DNA of 64,000 nucleotides. Origin: Trema orientale. Lineage: Eukaryota > Streptophyta > Magnoliopsida > Rosales > Cannabaceae. The stretch lies in contig JXTC01000025.1 in the NCBI GenBank assembly GCA_002914845.1, positions 559,664 to 623,663 on the forward strand, in the 5' to 3' direction. Made by a program: the position numbers and the translations under genes. Every line of letters starts with the position of its first letter. Position 1 is the stretch's first letter. The notes beneath the pieces were generated by a model. The model was not told where the DNA came from, searched no databases, and saw only the letters and a program-made list of their open reading frames with translations. Of this stretch, positions 22,706 to 35,294 are shown one piece after another.

Positions 22706-24554
22706 TTAATGACCACATATATATCCGTTGCAAGCGTGAAACTAATGACAGTAGCAGCTCAAGCAAAGAGTAGCGCATGAAGAAAACATCAACAACTATT
22801 GGCAAAGATCCCATGACGATGGTGGACTGGAACCAAGACTCCCGGGATTCAATAAAGAAATTGGAGTGGCTTTTAAATTAAAGATATATGCTTATTGTAT
22901 TTTTGGTTTCATGGTAGTATATATATGCAAAAAAGGAAAAAAAAAAAATCAAAAGCCACTTTTGCACTCTAACTTATCCATACACATGGAGTAATCATGG
23001 AGCGGTGGAGGTGTGAAGTAATTAATATAGCCAAGTCGAAATCCAAAGAGGAAGGCAAAAATATTTGCAAGTGTACAAAGAGGCCCCGGGTGGATATTAA
23101 TTCTAAGTAATTAACATGTTGTGATATTCCAAATTCCAAATCAACACCTAAGTTCTCACATAATTAAATGGCCAATAATAATATGATTGCATAACATTTT
23201 ATTTTTCTATTAATGCATTTATGTGCGCATATTTTTGAATATCTATTTTAGTATATTGATTATTTTATAATCTTTATTTGTGAAGTAAATTTTTTCAGTG
23301 AAATGCTCAAGGGGTGCTCATTGGTACAAGTTAATATGTTTAAGTCTCATATTTTTATAACTATTTTACTTATCATATTGCTAAACATACCTGAATAACT
23401 GAGTTGATTAGTAATCATTTTGTAAGTGCTGAAACTATTGGAGTATTTCTTTCTATTCAATGTGAGTTAATGACATTTTTTTATGACAACTAGATGTTCC
23501 AATTTATATTTTGGTATGACTCAACTTTTAATATCTTAAACATAAATTCATATGAGTTTTTTCTTTGTACTATCAATTGATGTTTTTGTAATATTATAAT
23601 AGCTTGTAAAAAAATATTAATAAATTATAGCCAACTTTAGTTAACTCAATCAATTTCCCAAATAGATTTATATGTCTATTTTTCTCTACTGCCACAGATA
23701 TGTTCTTCAAACTCTTCATCCTTACTCAATTAGAAGTCTTTCCTATTTCCATAACCATAGACCTCTTATCATTATATTAGTAAGCTAAGTTATATTTTTT
23801 CTTGAGAATCTCAAAGGTAATTTATCCATTTACTTTGAATTCCAATATTTAGTACTTCCTTTTCAATATATATTTGATTAGTTATTAATTCTCTTGTTAA
23901 TTGTGAGAGTATGTATATTAACATGTTTATATTATTAGCCCTTATACCAATATTTGAGAAAATTATGGCTATTCTCATTTTTTTTAACATTGTTTTGTAT
24001 CTGTTTGAGACTTCTTCATAATCTTTGAAAGCTTAAATATTGGTGTAACAAATTATTAATATCCGTATATATATATATGTTTGTACTTATATATATATGA
24101 GGAAAAAGAAAAGAAGTGATTTATAAACTTAAGAGGAGTTTTAACTAAACCTGATTCATGTATTTGATTCTAGTTTTGAATCCTTTATTCCAGTATTGTT
24201 TAATTTTATTTTACATTAGAAGTGGGCAATTATTTTGTACGTTATCTAACTATTTTATTCATATACTTGTATCTTTTAAAAAAAAATGCTTACTGGAGGT
24301 CCACAGATAGGCATTTAACCAGGTAGAATTATAGGTGATAAATTTGATTAATCATATTATTCAATCAAGTATTAATTGCATGGCTCCATATTTACTTTAT
24401 AGGCTTTGGAAGTCACATGTTTTGATGAATCAACTACTAATCTTTAATTTTTCATTTTAGTAGCTCAATTAACTTTATTTATACGGTTAAGTTCATTCCT
24501 TATTGTTCTGATCAATGCTCTGTATAATGATAATTCACAAATGTCTTTCTATTA
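22706..24554. other. AT-rich intergenic region
   Basis: No coding region is supported. Simple AT-rich sequence with a TATATATATA stretch near 24067-24080 and 24090-24101. Confidence 0.5.
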
Positions 24555-24555
24555 C

Positions 24556-24606
<51 letters not shown>
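24555..24606. repeat. (TAA)n microsatellite
   Basis: About 17 perfect TAA/AAT repeats, 52 bases, flanked by unique sequence. Likely length-variable between individuals. Confidence 0.95.
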
Positions 24607-24825
24607 GCATTCCTTTTGTTCATAAGAGAAGCATAATAGTTGTCTTACATTCTCTTGCTTGAAATTATATGTAGAATTATTTATTTATTTTTGAATTAGG
24701 TTTTTGAACACTAGTTACGGTAGTACCACTTGGTTAATAATGGAAGGAACTTGTTATTTGAAAATATTAGGGTACATCACTTGTACCTTGAGCAAAGAGC
24801 ATTTCATAGAAAATCACGTGAAAGT

Positions 24826-25734
24826 CTAGAATTGAGGTAAATAACGTCAAACCTACAATGTAAGAAATTCTCTGTTTCTGTGAATCTATGGAATTTATGA
24901 ATATGGAATTTGGACATGTATACATATATATCTGTCCTTCTGCTTTGAATGAGACGTGAATATATGGTATATTTATATTACCTAACAAGTATTGATGAAT
25001 AGGGTATAGTGGCCCAGCACCTAAATATGTAATATGGTTCCTTTGGAGACACTCTGATTCCTTCAGGAATACTCTGGTCCTTTCGAGGTTACTACGGTTC
25101 CTTCGGGAACACTCTGATGGCGGTATAGGGTGGACCTCTTCCGTATACAGAGGAGATTCTCTGGGGCTCGAGACCATCATATAGCTCATAATATGTTATA
25201 TGTTTTCTGAGTGGCTATGTATGCAATTCACGGTTTTGTTAGGCAATACAATATACATAGGGATCCCAATCATATGATTGTTTGTTCTTTGTCATGTACA
25301 CGCTGTATCGGCATACGTTACTTACTGAGTTTTATACTCACCCATATACTTACATTGCAGAGAGTACTGCTGATATTTGAGATCGGAGGAAGAGTGCCTA
25401 CTTTCTTATCACGGCTTGTGTATATGAGCATTTTGATGTTGTGGTTTTCTCGTAGAGGATTTTGTACCTATTTTTAAGTGTGTGCATATTATACATATTT
25501 GTATGAGAAGCCCATCTTAAGAGTATGTATATACGTATGTATTATACTATGTGTAATTATCAATGATCTTTTGTTTACCTTTCAAGAAAATTAAAAAAGT
25601 TTTAATTATCCATTATTTTATTAATTTTTCTTATTTTATCAGTTCTAAGTCGAGTAGCATCTCTTAATTTTACTAAAAACTTACTAAAATTACCTGTACA
25701 TGTACATACGAGTGTGGAATCAGGGGATGCTACA
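24826..25734 (+). repeat. 3' part of a gypsy-type LTR (solo or truncated)
   Basis: AATTGAGGTAAATAACGTC near 24830 matches the region just after the CpG-rich segment in related long LTRs. A GC-richer repeat of TCCTTCGGGAACACTCTG-like words follows (25030-25115). Next is TACTGAGTTTTATACTCACCC near 25322-25342, a phrase common in plant gypsy LTRs. The segment ends GGGGATGCTACA at 25734, LTR-like with CA. No primer-binding site follows, so this is a solo or truncated LTR. The upstream U3 part is not recognised. Confidence 0.55.
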
Positions 25735-26482
25735 CTTATACTTAGCACGCTGCCTAGTTCAATGCAAGATACTACCAACACTAACGACGGTGACAAGAGA
25801 TCGAGATCTGAACAGCACAACGAATGTCATCTGAGCATGAAATTAGTAGTGTAGCCTGGAGAAGAAGAAACTCTTTTTCGATCTGAGGCATGTGACAGAA
25901 CGGATGACTGCAACTACCATGTAGTAAATCGCATTCGAATCCCAGCAAATTGCATTCTCAGTATGGGGACGAGAAGTGACACCACAAATCAACCCGTAGA
26001 ACTCGCACAACTCAGAAAGCAATGAGCCGAAAACCCAGTAACAAAATTACGTAACACTTACAGCCTACACTGCACGTCTAACAATGAATACGACCCAGGA
26101 TCTATGACAAAGTTGGTGGCTGCACAAAAACGGCGGTATCTTTTCTTCAACAACAACGAGAAGTCGGCTAAAACATGAAGCTAATATCGGAAGCAACAAG
26201 TCAAGATTACGTGATAGAAAGAATTGTGAACAGCTAAGATTACAAGTGCGCTGCCATTTCTAATAGAAAGACACGTGCAGCTAAAAGCGGATAGGCCAAA
26301 TTCAATATGTATCTTGGCCAGATTCCACTATTTTGATATGCCTTTAATGGCTAAATCAAAGTTAAGTCTTGATTTGATTTGAACACTATTCTAGCATACA
26401 TACATACAATACATGGATATTTCAAGATAATATATATTTCAGGGAATAATCAATATTTAATATGTTCATATGTCATGTAAGA
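25735..26482. other. Unassigned region of near-average GC
   Basis: From 25740 to 26300 the base composition is clearly less AT-rich than its surroundings, suggesting former coding or transposon sequence. No frame is open and no domain is recognised on either strand. Confidence 0.35.
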
Positions 26483-26914
26483 AAGGCTATGTTTGGTAGA
26501 GAGGAAATAAAGTAGGAGGGAAGGAAAAATTAGGAGGGAAAGAAAATGTGTAGGATGGAAAGAAAAGTGTCTTTCCTCAATTGTTGTTTGGTATGTAGGA
26601 AGGAAAGAAAATTAGTATATTTTAAAATGACTATTTTGCCCTTTTATTAAAATTTTAAAAGTAGTATACAAGGTTAATTTGGTAAATTTACTTTAAAGCA
26701 TTTGTAAAAAAACTTTTCCTCTCCCTTTTCTCTCCATTTTTTAGAGGAAAATATTGGAGTGGGTCCCACCATATTTTTCCCTCCCTTTTTCTCTTCCATT
26801 TTCTCTTCCCTTCCTTTTTCCCTCTTACTAAACAACCCAAAATTTTTTTTCCCTCCACTTTTCCCTCAAAACTTTTCCTTCCTCTCCCTTTTCCTTCCTA
26901 CCAAACATAGCCTT
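26483..26914. mobile_element. MITE-like foldback element
   Basis: 16-base perfect terminal inverted repeats, AAGGCTATGTTTGGTA (26483-26498) and TACCAAACATAGCCTT (26899-26914), enclose 432 bp. The left arm is purine-rich (AGGAGGGAAGG words) and the right arm pyrimidine-rich (CCCTTCCTTTTTCCC words), so much of it could fold back. There is no transposase. TATGTTTGG ends resemble plant hAT MITEs, but I could not pair the 8-bp target duplication expected for hAT. The frame 26759-26947 is an artefact of the pyrimidine arm. Confidence 0.75.
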
Positions 26915-27740
26915 AAAGTCATGCACCAAAAGGAACGACAACTATAGATCGAGTAATGTGTGAATGGCATAAGTGGAAAAATCCATAGCCATGGCAAGAA
27001 GCACAAGACCATACATATCTCACCATATGCTTATAGGCTCATTGATTCGGCCAATCTAAATTTTATGAAGAGTTACAACAATAGATAGTGGCTTGCAGCA
27101 AATTATGTAAGATGAAGCACCTAGGAGTACGACTTCAAAAAATAAATTTCCACTGAAGTGATGGAACCTCAACAGAGATTAAGGAGGCAATTTTTATATA
27201 CATGTATACATATACACATAATGAGCCATATTTAATTGGAGCATTTTTCGGATAATTTTATTTACAAAGTAATTTTTAAATTTATTTTTGAACTTCAATA
27301 CTAACATAGTTGAAAGACAAAGGAGCATGTAACTACAACAAAAAGAGGAAAAATGATTTGAATGGAGCTATGAAAAAGCGCCACCGTGTATTCTTATCTT
27401 TCCTGATTAGTTTTTTCTACACATTATATTGGACTAGTCTCTAGCAGTGAGCATGAAAGTATTTACTACATAATGCGTTGAGCAGCATTCATTCATACTA
27501 GCAAGGGTTGAGCCACTACATTTTGACACTTACTCTGCTTATATATTGAGTGCCTCGAGCAGCACAATAATCCACCTCTGTAATGCAAGGATTAGATTAT
27601 ATGCAGTACCGAGAATAAAATCATTTACCTAGTCAAGGTCGAGGGGTACCTAACCAAGAACTACGGTCATCTCCCTATGGTTGAGGGACATCTCTCTAGG
27701 TTAAGAATGTACACACCTTATGATCGAGACATATCTCCCT
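26915..27740. other. Intergenic region
   Basis: No gene or element. From about 27560 GC content rises and GAGGGACATCTCTC-like words appear, possibly the start of the degenerate repeat domain downstream. Confidence 0.45.
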
Positions 27741-28350
27741 GAGATTGAATGAATGTAACTATGCGACCTTGACGAGATCTTCACTCAGTTGATTATATCT
27801 TGACAAGATCTCCATTCGATCCTTGAGCTCTCCATATTCGAGCTCCTTATTACGCGAGCTCCTTGTTATCGTCGACCTCGATGAGATCTTTTCAAGATCT
27901 TCACTCGGTCCTCGAGCTCCAATTTCGAACTCTTATCATGTTCGAGCTCCCATTATGCTAACTCTCAATCATATTCGAGCTCCCATCATCTTTGCACTCC
28001 TATCATATTTGAGCTTCTCTATGTTTGAGCTCCTTATTATCTTCGACCTCGAAGAAATCTTTACTCGGTTTTATAAACTTCAATAAGATCTCTACTAGGT
28101 TATGGAGCTCTCTATTATGCTCTAGCTCTCCATATTCAAGCTCCTCATTATCTTCGACCTCGTCGAGATCTTCTCAAGATCTCTGTTCGATCTTTAAGCT
28201 CCATATTCGATTTTTCATTATATACAAGCTCCCCATTATACGAGCACTCTATCATGTTCGAGCTCCTCATTATTTTCAACTTGGACGAGATCTTCAGTCG
28301 GTTTCATAGACCTCAACAAGATCTCCACTCAGTCATTGGGTTCTCCATAT
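27741..28350. repeat. Degenerate tandem array of TTCGAGCTCC / GAGATCTTC words
   Basis: Roughly 600 bp built from recurring words TTCGAGCTCC(C)ATTAT, CGACCTCG..GAGATCTT and CAAGATCT. Four larger blocks headed by CGACCTCG or a variant begin near 27872, 28044, 28156 and 28278, and short 17-20 bp units lie between. The words GAGCTC, AGATCT and TCGA are themselves palindromic. The frames 27823-28086 and 28025-28309 (Ser/Leu/Ile-rich) follow from the repeat and are not supported as proteins. The parent element is unknown. Confidence 0.7.
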
Positions 28351-28884
28351 TATGTGAGCTCTCTTCCAACAAGTTATTTTTATGTGAGCACCTCATTTAA
28401 GCTCTTTACTAGACAAGCTCCCTTCAGAAGCGCTCTTTGCATACAAGCTTTTGGCAGTCTATGACACCATTAAAACTTGCAAACATTCCTGCACACATTG
28501 TCAATTATATAGATCAGTTTTCAACAATGATTCTACTAAAGTATTTTAGCAGTCTACGACACCATAAAACTTGGAGGTAGTAGGATTAGACTAATAATCT
28601 CCTAGTTATTTCCTAATGGTCTAACATACTGACCATTTAGAGGAGTTGAACTTTTTAAATCCAATTTTGAAAATTTGAAGACTTTAGGATCTTCCTCCTT
28701 GCTTTATGCGTTAGTATGTTGTATTACACGGCATCTATATACAAACTACAAAGTGAGTAAGCAAAACATCCATAGTTTGGTATGATACGATGCCAAAATT
28801 CTTATTGCCTTGGAACTTCTGAAAATTGGACGATACTTAACCTATCTACAAACGGCACTCTAAGCTACTGGAATGCGTTGTATA
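28351..28884. other. Intergenic flank of the LARD insertion
   Basis: Two copies of GCAGTCT.GACACCAT (28453 and 28550) form a small direct repeat about 97 bp apart. Near 28846 the phrase ACAAACGGCACTCTAAGCTA has a diverged relative on the other side of the LARD at about 38158. No gene is supported. Confidence 0.45.
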
Positions 28885-31625
28885 TGTAAAAATCAGATTT
28901 TTAAAAGGGTAAAAGAGTCAATTTTTTAGCATAACAGCATTTTGGTAAATATAATTTTTCGGAATAAAAAATTAAAATATCTAGAATATTAAATTCAGAT
29001 CAACAATTTTCAGAAATTGCTATTTAATCCCACAATTCTTTCATTTTCTTCACACAAAATCCCCGGAGCTCAAAACACATGGCGAAATCCGGCGAAGCTC
29101 CGTTGAACCACCTCACGGTGCCGTTGCCCAGCGCCACCTGCCGGCGTCGACTCTCCACTATCAGACGAAGCTACCGCCGCCAGAGACGACCTTGCCGGAG
29201 CTCCAGATCGCCGGAAAATGGCGAAAAACCACCGCACCATCTTTTCGGTTTTTCACCCGTAGAATCGCCGTCCGACGTCCAATCAACCCGATTCCAGCGC
29301 CATTGGATTCGTCTTGACTCCAGCTTTCATTTTCGACCACTCTCGTCGTCTAACTCAGCTCCGGTGAGAAGTTGGTTACTGTAGCATTTTATTATTATTT
29401 TAATACAGTGGCATTTTCGTAATTATTTGAAATCTAGCTTATTTTTCTGAGAAAATTATACCACGTGATAGAGGAGGTTGAAACAAGAAAACTTTTAGTC
29501 TTGAAGTGTAAAAACAGTAACCAGAAGAGCGTTAATTTTCGAAACCAAAAACTGTGGCATTTTTCTAGTTATTTTCAAAAAAATGTGGTATTTTTATAAA
29601 CTTATGAATTTTGGGCCAAAAGTTTGAATTTGGGCCTTGGGCTGAGGATAGTAAACTGATATCCCTTAGAAAATAGTTTAACTAGATAACATTCGTATTT
29701 TTCTACCATTCGTATTTTTCTAATTACTATTGGGAAAAGTAATAGCTATATAATTATTTTGGCTAAGTAATTTATTTACCTGAGGTAAATATATGAGGTA
29801 AAAAAAGGGTTAAAAATTATGAATAATTATGGTAGGTAAAAGTAAAAAAAAATAGTATCCGAAAGTATGGTAACTTTTAAATAGAAAAAGTCGGCATTTT
29901 TCCAAATACTTTCAAAAAGTGGTATTTTTATAATTTTCGGATTTTTGAGCCTGTTTAGAACTAGGGACCTCGAAACTGAGTTCTAACTTCGAATTTAGAC
30001 TCAGTGAGGTCGAGGAATGAATTTTGATATAAAATATCACTATTTTCTGAAGTGGCACGAAAATCAAGAAAATAGCTCGTAATTGCACCGTTTTGCGTGC
30101 TACGAGCCGGTCCCGCATCGGGACCCGTTTTCGACAACTTAGTATCTAAACCTACGTTTTTGGGTGTTCTGAATTCAGTGGTGACCTCTGTTTTTCGATC
30201 TGAGGCTCCGTTTGAAAAGTCAACTTTTCAAGTGAACATGACGGAATTCGAAAACGACGCTCAACCTTCCAAATGATACCCAATTGATGCCAAACTTTCT
30301 CCATAGTCTTGTAACGGTATTTGGACACTCGATTGAGGTAGGGATTCGATTACTTGATCTTTAAATCGATTTAATTTTGATTTTCACATATTTTGAATAA
30401 ATATGGAATTTCGTGAAATTATTTATGAAAATTGTGTTTATATATGTTTTTGAATTGATTTGAGACATAAACTTCCTGGGAGACACGTCACACTAGTTCG
30501 CATGTCATTTATACTGCTTTGAACTGTCTTCTGCAGAAAATTGGATTTTTGAGTTTTGATCAAAAACGGCTGTTATAATGCTGAAATTTTTAGAAAATCC
30601 AAAATGATTTGAGAACTCAGTTTTGAGGAATAAATGCTATTTGATTAAAGAATACTGCATGGTTATTTTGAGATTTTGTGGAAATGGTGCATATCCTTAT
30701 TCTGTCATTCATATAGCATATGCATGCACTCACACACTGACGCGGCCGTCGGACTGATGACACCCACATAGGGTGATCGGACTGAAGACGCTCATCTAGG
30801 GTGATCGGACTGACAACGCCCACATAGGGTCGGACTGACGAGTGATCCATTAGGACATTTCGGACATCATGATTGCATACATAGTTATATGTTGGCTTGA
30901 ATAGATATGTACTAGTTTTGATGGATGTTTTATAATGGTTTGAAATGTTTGAACCGTTGGACTATGATTTCCACTTGAATTTTGTGAACTGTTTTAAATG
31001 GAATACTAACCATGCAGGACCTTCAACGTGAGTATATTTCTTATGTATAAAAACTTGTAATCGAATCTCTATTGAGCATTCACGTGCTCACCCCCTACTT
31101 CTTCCTACTTTCAGGTGATTTATTTTGGGGTTATTGTTTGGGTGGCTTGACAAGCTTGTTTGGCATATGTATGTCGTTTCCCACATCTTTGATGGTTGGT
31201 TCCTATCCTATTTCATCTCTTCCTTTCCTTGTCAAATTTATTTAGCCAATAATAATGTACTTACTAAGTTGATGTATGAGGATGATTTTGCTACTGAACT
31301 AAGTACTTGGAAATACAAATGATTTTATGTAAATAAATTAGATATTACATTTAAATTAAAATGGACACATTTTATTAAAATTTATGAAATAAGCAAAGTT
31401 CTTAAAGTTAATTTGATTGGAATTTCTCTAAACTTTAAGTGAAATATTTCGTTGAAAAATTAATACAGACGAAAACTTTCTTGATTAAGAAATTTAATTA
31501 CTTTAAAGGACTAAAATTCAAAATTTCAAGTACTCAATTTTCTGAAATTTTAGAAAAATCATTGTTTATCACTATTTCAACATAAAATTACTAATAGTCA
31601 AGGCCTTGGATTTCCGGTCGTGACA
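28885..31625 (+). repeat. 5' LTR of LARD element
   Basis: 2741 bp, TG...CA. It has a U3 AT-rich start, a CpG-rich block at 29060-29370 with many CCGG words, then a long AT-rich part, a 28-bp minisatellite (30749-30845), ACCATGCAGGACC (about 31010) and a TCACCCCCTACTTCTTCC block (31089-31107). The frame 29079-29384 lies in the CpG-rich block and is matched by a frame-disrupted counterpart in the 3' LTR, so it is not a gene. Confidence 0.93.
30749..30845 (+). repeat. 28-bp minisatellite in the 5' LTR
   Basis: About 3.5 units close to GATCGGACTGACGACGCCCA plus CATAGGGT. The fourth unit lacks its first three bases. The counterpart in the 3' LTR (37141-37238) keeps them, so the arrays have diverged since insertion. 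Confidence 0.9.
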
Positions 31626-31629
31626 GTTT

Positions 31630-31641
31630 TGGTATCAGAGC
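31630..31641 (+). other. Primer-binding site of LARD element
   Basis: TGGTATCAGAGC, a perfect match to the initiator tRNA-Met primer-binding consensus, begins four bases after the 5' LTR end. Confidence 0.95.
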
Positions 31642-34600
31642 TTTAGGCTTCAGATCCGTCTGGGATCTTACCTGTGATATTTTGGTGTTGAAAAAGAGTT
31701 TTGGAAATATATTTGATAAATACCTCATACATCACTTAGGAATTGGTTAAATATGTTGTCATTACTTCGATTCGTTTTGAATCCTTCGTTCAATTCCTTA
31801 GAATGGAACTCTGATATCCTTGGGATGGTTACACCCTTAAAATGATAGTCTTAGAAGTGTTGTGTATGACACGAGACTAGTGAATTAATCTACTCCTGTT
31901 GAAATTCCTAAATTTAAATGGACATTTATTCTTGTACTCCTATGTCCATTATTATGATAAGCTATATGAACCACGTAGGTTCTAAAATAGCAATTCGATA
32001 TCTTGTGTCTTGATTGTCATGACTTGACATTATTTGTGCTTGTGGGATTGTGATTTAAATTTCTTGGAAATTGTTTATATATGACTAACCAGTTTGAGTA
32101 TCTGGTAATATGTTTTTGTAACTTTTTGTCATGCATCAGTTGGACTTGTTAGCGAACATGACATGTTAATTTTCATGCATGAATTGATTTAATAATATGA
32201 ACTTGGTAAAAAAAAAAATTATAATACCACTAGAATTTAAGGTTTGTGAAATGGCCTGGAATATAAAATTTAAATAATTACTTTACTTTAAATTAGTTGT
32301 GGTACTAGTTAGGTCTCATTGCACCTTTAGAGATATTAATTTTAAAATAAAGTTCCTAAATATTTTTTTCTAGTTTTGAATATAGTAGATATAATTGTTA
32401 AGAATTACCGAGTTTCTATTTGTCACTTGATTTTGAATCTAATGAGAGCTTTGGAAAATAAATTTACAATTCGAATTGGAAATAAACATAATATGTTTAT
32501 GGAAAAAAAAAATTTGTGGTAACTTTTGGCAATAAGTTCGAATTTTTAAAAGAAATCGTCAGTGTGATTTACTTGTGGTATGCATGTAAATTTTTAAAAA
32601 TTTATGCATGTATTTCTAAAAGTCAAATGTATAATATCTTGTTAAAAAAATTTTGCTAAGTAAAATAGGTTAAGATAACTTGTTTGGAACCTTATATAAA
32701 TTGAAAAAGTTTCATATTTTTAAAACTTATTTTGGAAGTTTGGTGAAATCTTGTTGTCATGACCCTATTTGTCTTATTGCTGGGATTTAGTTATTCTTCC
32801 AAGTTTTTCATTGCGTACATGTGGCTTGTTTATTGGGGCTATGTATGATTTTAGTGATCATTGAATTGTTAAATCTTTGATATGCCATAAATGTCTTGTT
32901 TGTTGGGCAAGTTAAGTGGAATTAACTTTGCATTATTTGTCTCAATTGGACAATTGAATACTTGTGTAGTTAAATTGATTTGATATCTTGAGAGTTGGGA
33001 ACTCCTAGTATAAGGAGCTTGGGATAACATTTTATTTGAGTCTTCGGATAAAAATATTTTGGTTTTGAACACCTAAGCCTTGGAAAGACTTAGGTAGTGC
33101 ATGATGATACATATCATTTTCTTTGAAATAAAAATTTGAACTTTTAAACTCATAGAGTTTGTGCATATTATAAATTGGTTGACGATATATAAAAAGGTTA
33201 TTTTCCATAAATATGGTTGACAAGTTGAGTGAGGCTATAAAAAAAAAAAAAAAATACACTCGACACATTTTAATATTTTCTAAACTGCTTTATAGGTTCT
33301 TCCTATCGTCAAAATGTTTTTCGAAATTATTTTTAATAAAATTGTTAGAGTGTGGTATCTCAAAGTTATGAAACTCAAAGAAAGCCTCACTTAAGCATTA
33401 CCTAAAGTTCTTCAATAATAAAGAACTATGGGAAATTAATTGCATAATATGGTTTACCAACAAAAAGAAAATATATTTTTGAATCTCTTAGAGAGACATG
33501 TTTGAAATTTCGGAAAAGTTTAGAAAATTTTAAGAAAATTTCTGTTATGTTTAACTATGATTTAAAGGAAAATATTATGTTTTAAGTGCTTGATAGTTTA
33601 ATTAGTAGATTATATATCAAGCAGAAAACTTCTTCTAGTCCTACTTACTTAGCTTAGTAAGTGGAAATGGTGTGTTAGACACAAAATTAATTGATTGATG
33701 ATAACAAGAATCAATCTTGTTGATGTATTCCCTCTTGACGTTAATGAGTGAGTACTACTTGTGGTACTTTACTTGTACTGACTCTTGGGAATTATTGGAG
33801 ACTCTTGTATGATATGTTGTAGAATAGAGTCATCATTGAGTTCGTTGGTATTGAGTTCAGCTTATGACTCATTACTTGATTTGAGATAGATCCAAGCATC
33901 ATTATAGTAGTATAATTGATGGTATAGGGATCAGTTCACTCATAAGTCTATATAGAGAGTTATTGAACTCTTGCCATTATATCTTAAAAAGGAATACTTG
34001 AAGTTCAAGTTTGGTTTACCTATGGCCAAGGTGACACCTTATTATAAACTGATGTAGTATTACTATATGTGCCCCTGATTTTGTGTCGTATGTTTTCAAA
34101 AATATTTTTGAAAAATTGTTTATGATTTTTAAAATGAAATGAGGCTAGATAGAAGACAAGTGTCGCTGCAGAGACAACCTATTCTATTGGAACCTTATTC
34201 CTGGGGCATTGTAGTATTGTTACTGGTTTTATTTACATATTGGATATCGAGTCATTTCTATATGACTTTTCCTTGTATTAAAGACTTAGAAAGTCTTTGA
34301 AAGTGATTGATAATTTGGCATTGTTATTATAATCCTTTATTAGGCAAAGATACTTAGAGAGTCTCTGGGTTTAATTATGGTATGAGTTAATACTATGTGG
34401 TATTATCTTGGATAAAAGACTTGGGAAGTCTTTGGACAATATTTGTTATATGGATACGTGCATTTTATATGCTTGGACTGTTGTGGTTCTATTGGCATTT
34501 GTTATACTAAGTGCTTCTGTGTTGGAGACTTCAATTCATGGTGATTCTAGTCCTGCTCTTGACTAGAAAAGTCTTGTGTATATGGTTGTTACTCGCTCGT

Positions 34601-35281
34601 TATGAGGAACGGTAAATGATATGTGTCACTGTACTTTTGTTGTCGTTTTGACCTCTAAACTTGTCTATCTTGTGTATGGTGTAACACAAGTATAATTGTT
34701 TCTTACTCGAGACCTTGTCAAATATTATCATGTATTAATAATGAATCTTGCTAGAGTCTTTGGACTCAGTGATTGTTTAGGACCAAGTCTAGCTATAGAC
34801 AAATGGAGTTGTCCCAGTATGTTATTGATCGGGTGTGATCTAGGGGCGGTATTGTACATACCTGACATTTGGTCTACTACTACACTGTATTGGTGCCTAA
34901 CAATCACTGTTCTGATTAAAGAAGTCTCGTGTTTTCGACTTCTAGTCCTGATTAATGCTACTGCTTCTGAGGATAATTACCAAATTTGGGACATCAATTC
35001 CTAATTCTTGTGTTAAGGCCTTATGCCTATTGATGAATCATCTCGCGATTCTATGTCTATTTGTATACGTCTTTATTACATACCTTTGTGTGACATTGGT
35101 ATTTTGGCAAATCTCTAGCACTAAGTAAGGAGTGTATGTTTCACACTTCTTGATTAAATCAGTAATTTATTTGCTACTCCTACACTATGTGAACTGTGGT
35201 CACCCTCTCTTTTGACTATTACTCATCGTTGTTTTACTTGTACATCTGCCTTGTATTTGAATTTTGGGACGAAATTCTTTT
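31642..35281 (+). other. Non-coding internal domain of LARD element
   Basis: 3.6 kb with stops in all frames. Neither strand shows retropepsin, integrase or YVDD motifs. Repeated words such as GACTTAGAAAGTCTTTG (34284, 34338, 34411 in variants) and CTTGTG..ACTT recur between 33700 and 35200, giving a loosely repetitive texture. The last 20 bases (GGGACGAAATTCTTTTAAGG) match the usual pol end of plant gypsy elements. The frame 34696-35004 has no recognisable domain. Confidence 0.75.
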
Positions 35282-35294
35282 AAGGAAGGGAGGA
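35282..35294 (+). other. Polypurine tract of LARD element
   Basis: AAGGAAGGGAGGA directly precedes the TG of the 3' LTR. Confidence 0.9.

Noticed and set aside
24504-24510. CTTAT before TGTTCTG at 24504 as the target duplication for the LTR ending at 25734
   Set aside because: The match is short and low-complexity, and the intervening sequence (including the TAA microsatellite) does not look like U3.
27741-28350. CRISPR-like array
   Set aside because: Units are degenerate and overlapping with no constant repeat and spacer pattern, and the sequence is plant nuclear DNA.
29079-29384. 101-codon reading frame MAKSGEAP... in the CpG-rich block
   Set aside because: It lies inside the LARD 5' LTR, and the counterpart in the 3' LTR (from 35488) is broken by indels. 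A CpG-rich R region explains the open frame.
34696-35004. 102-codon frame in the LARD core
   Set aside because: No retroelement or other motif; surrounding sequence has stops in all frames.
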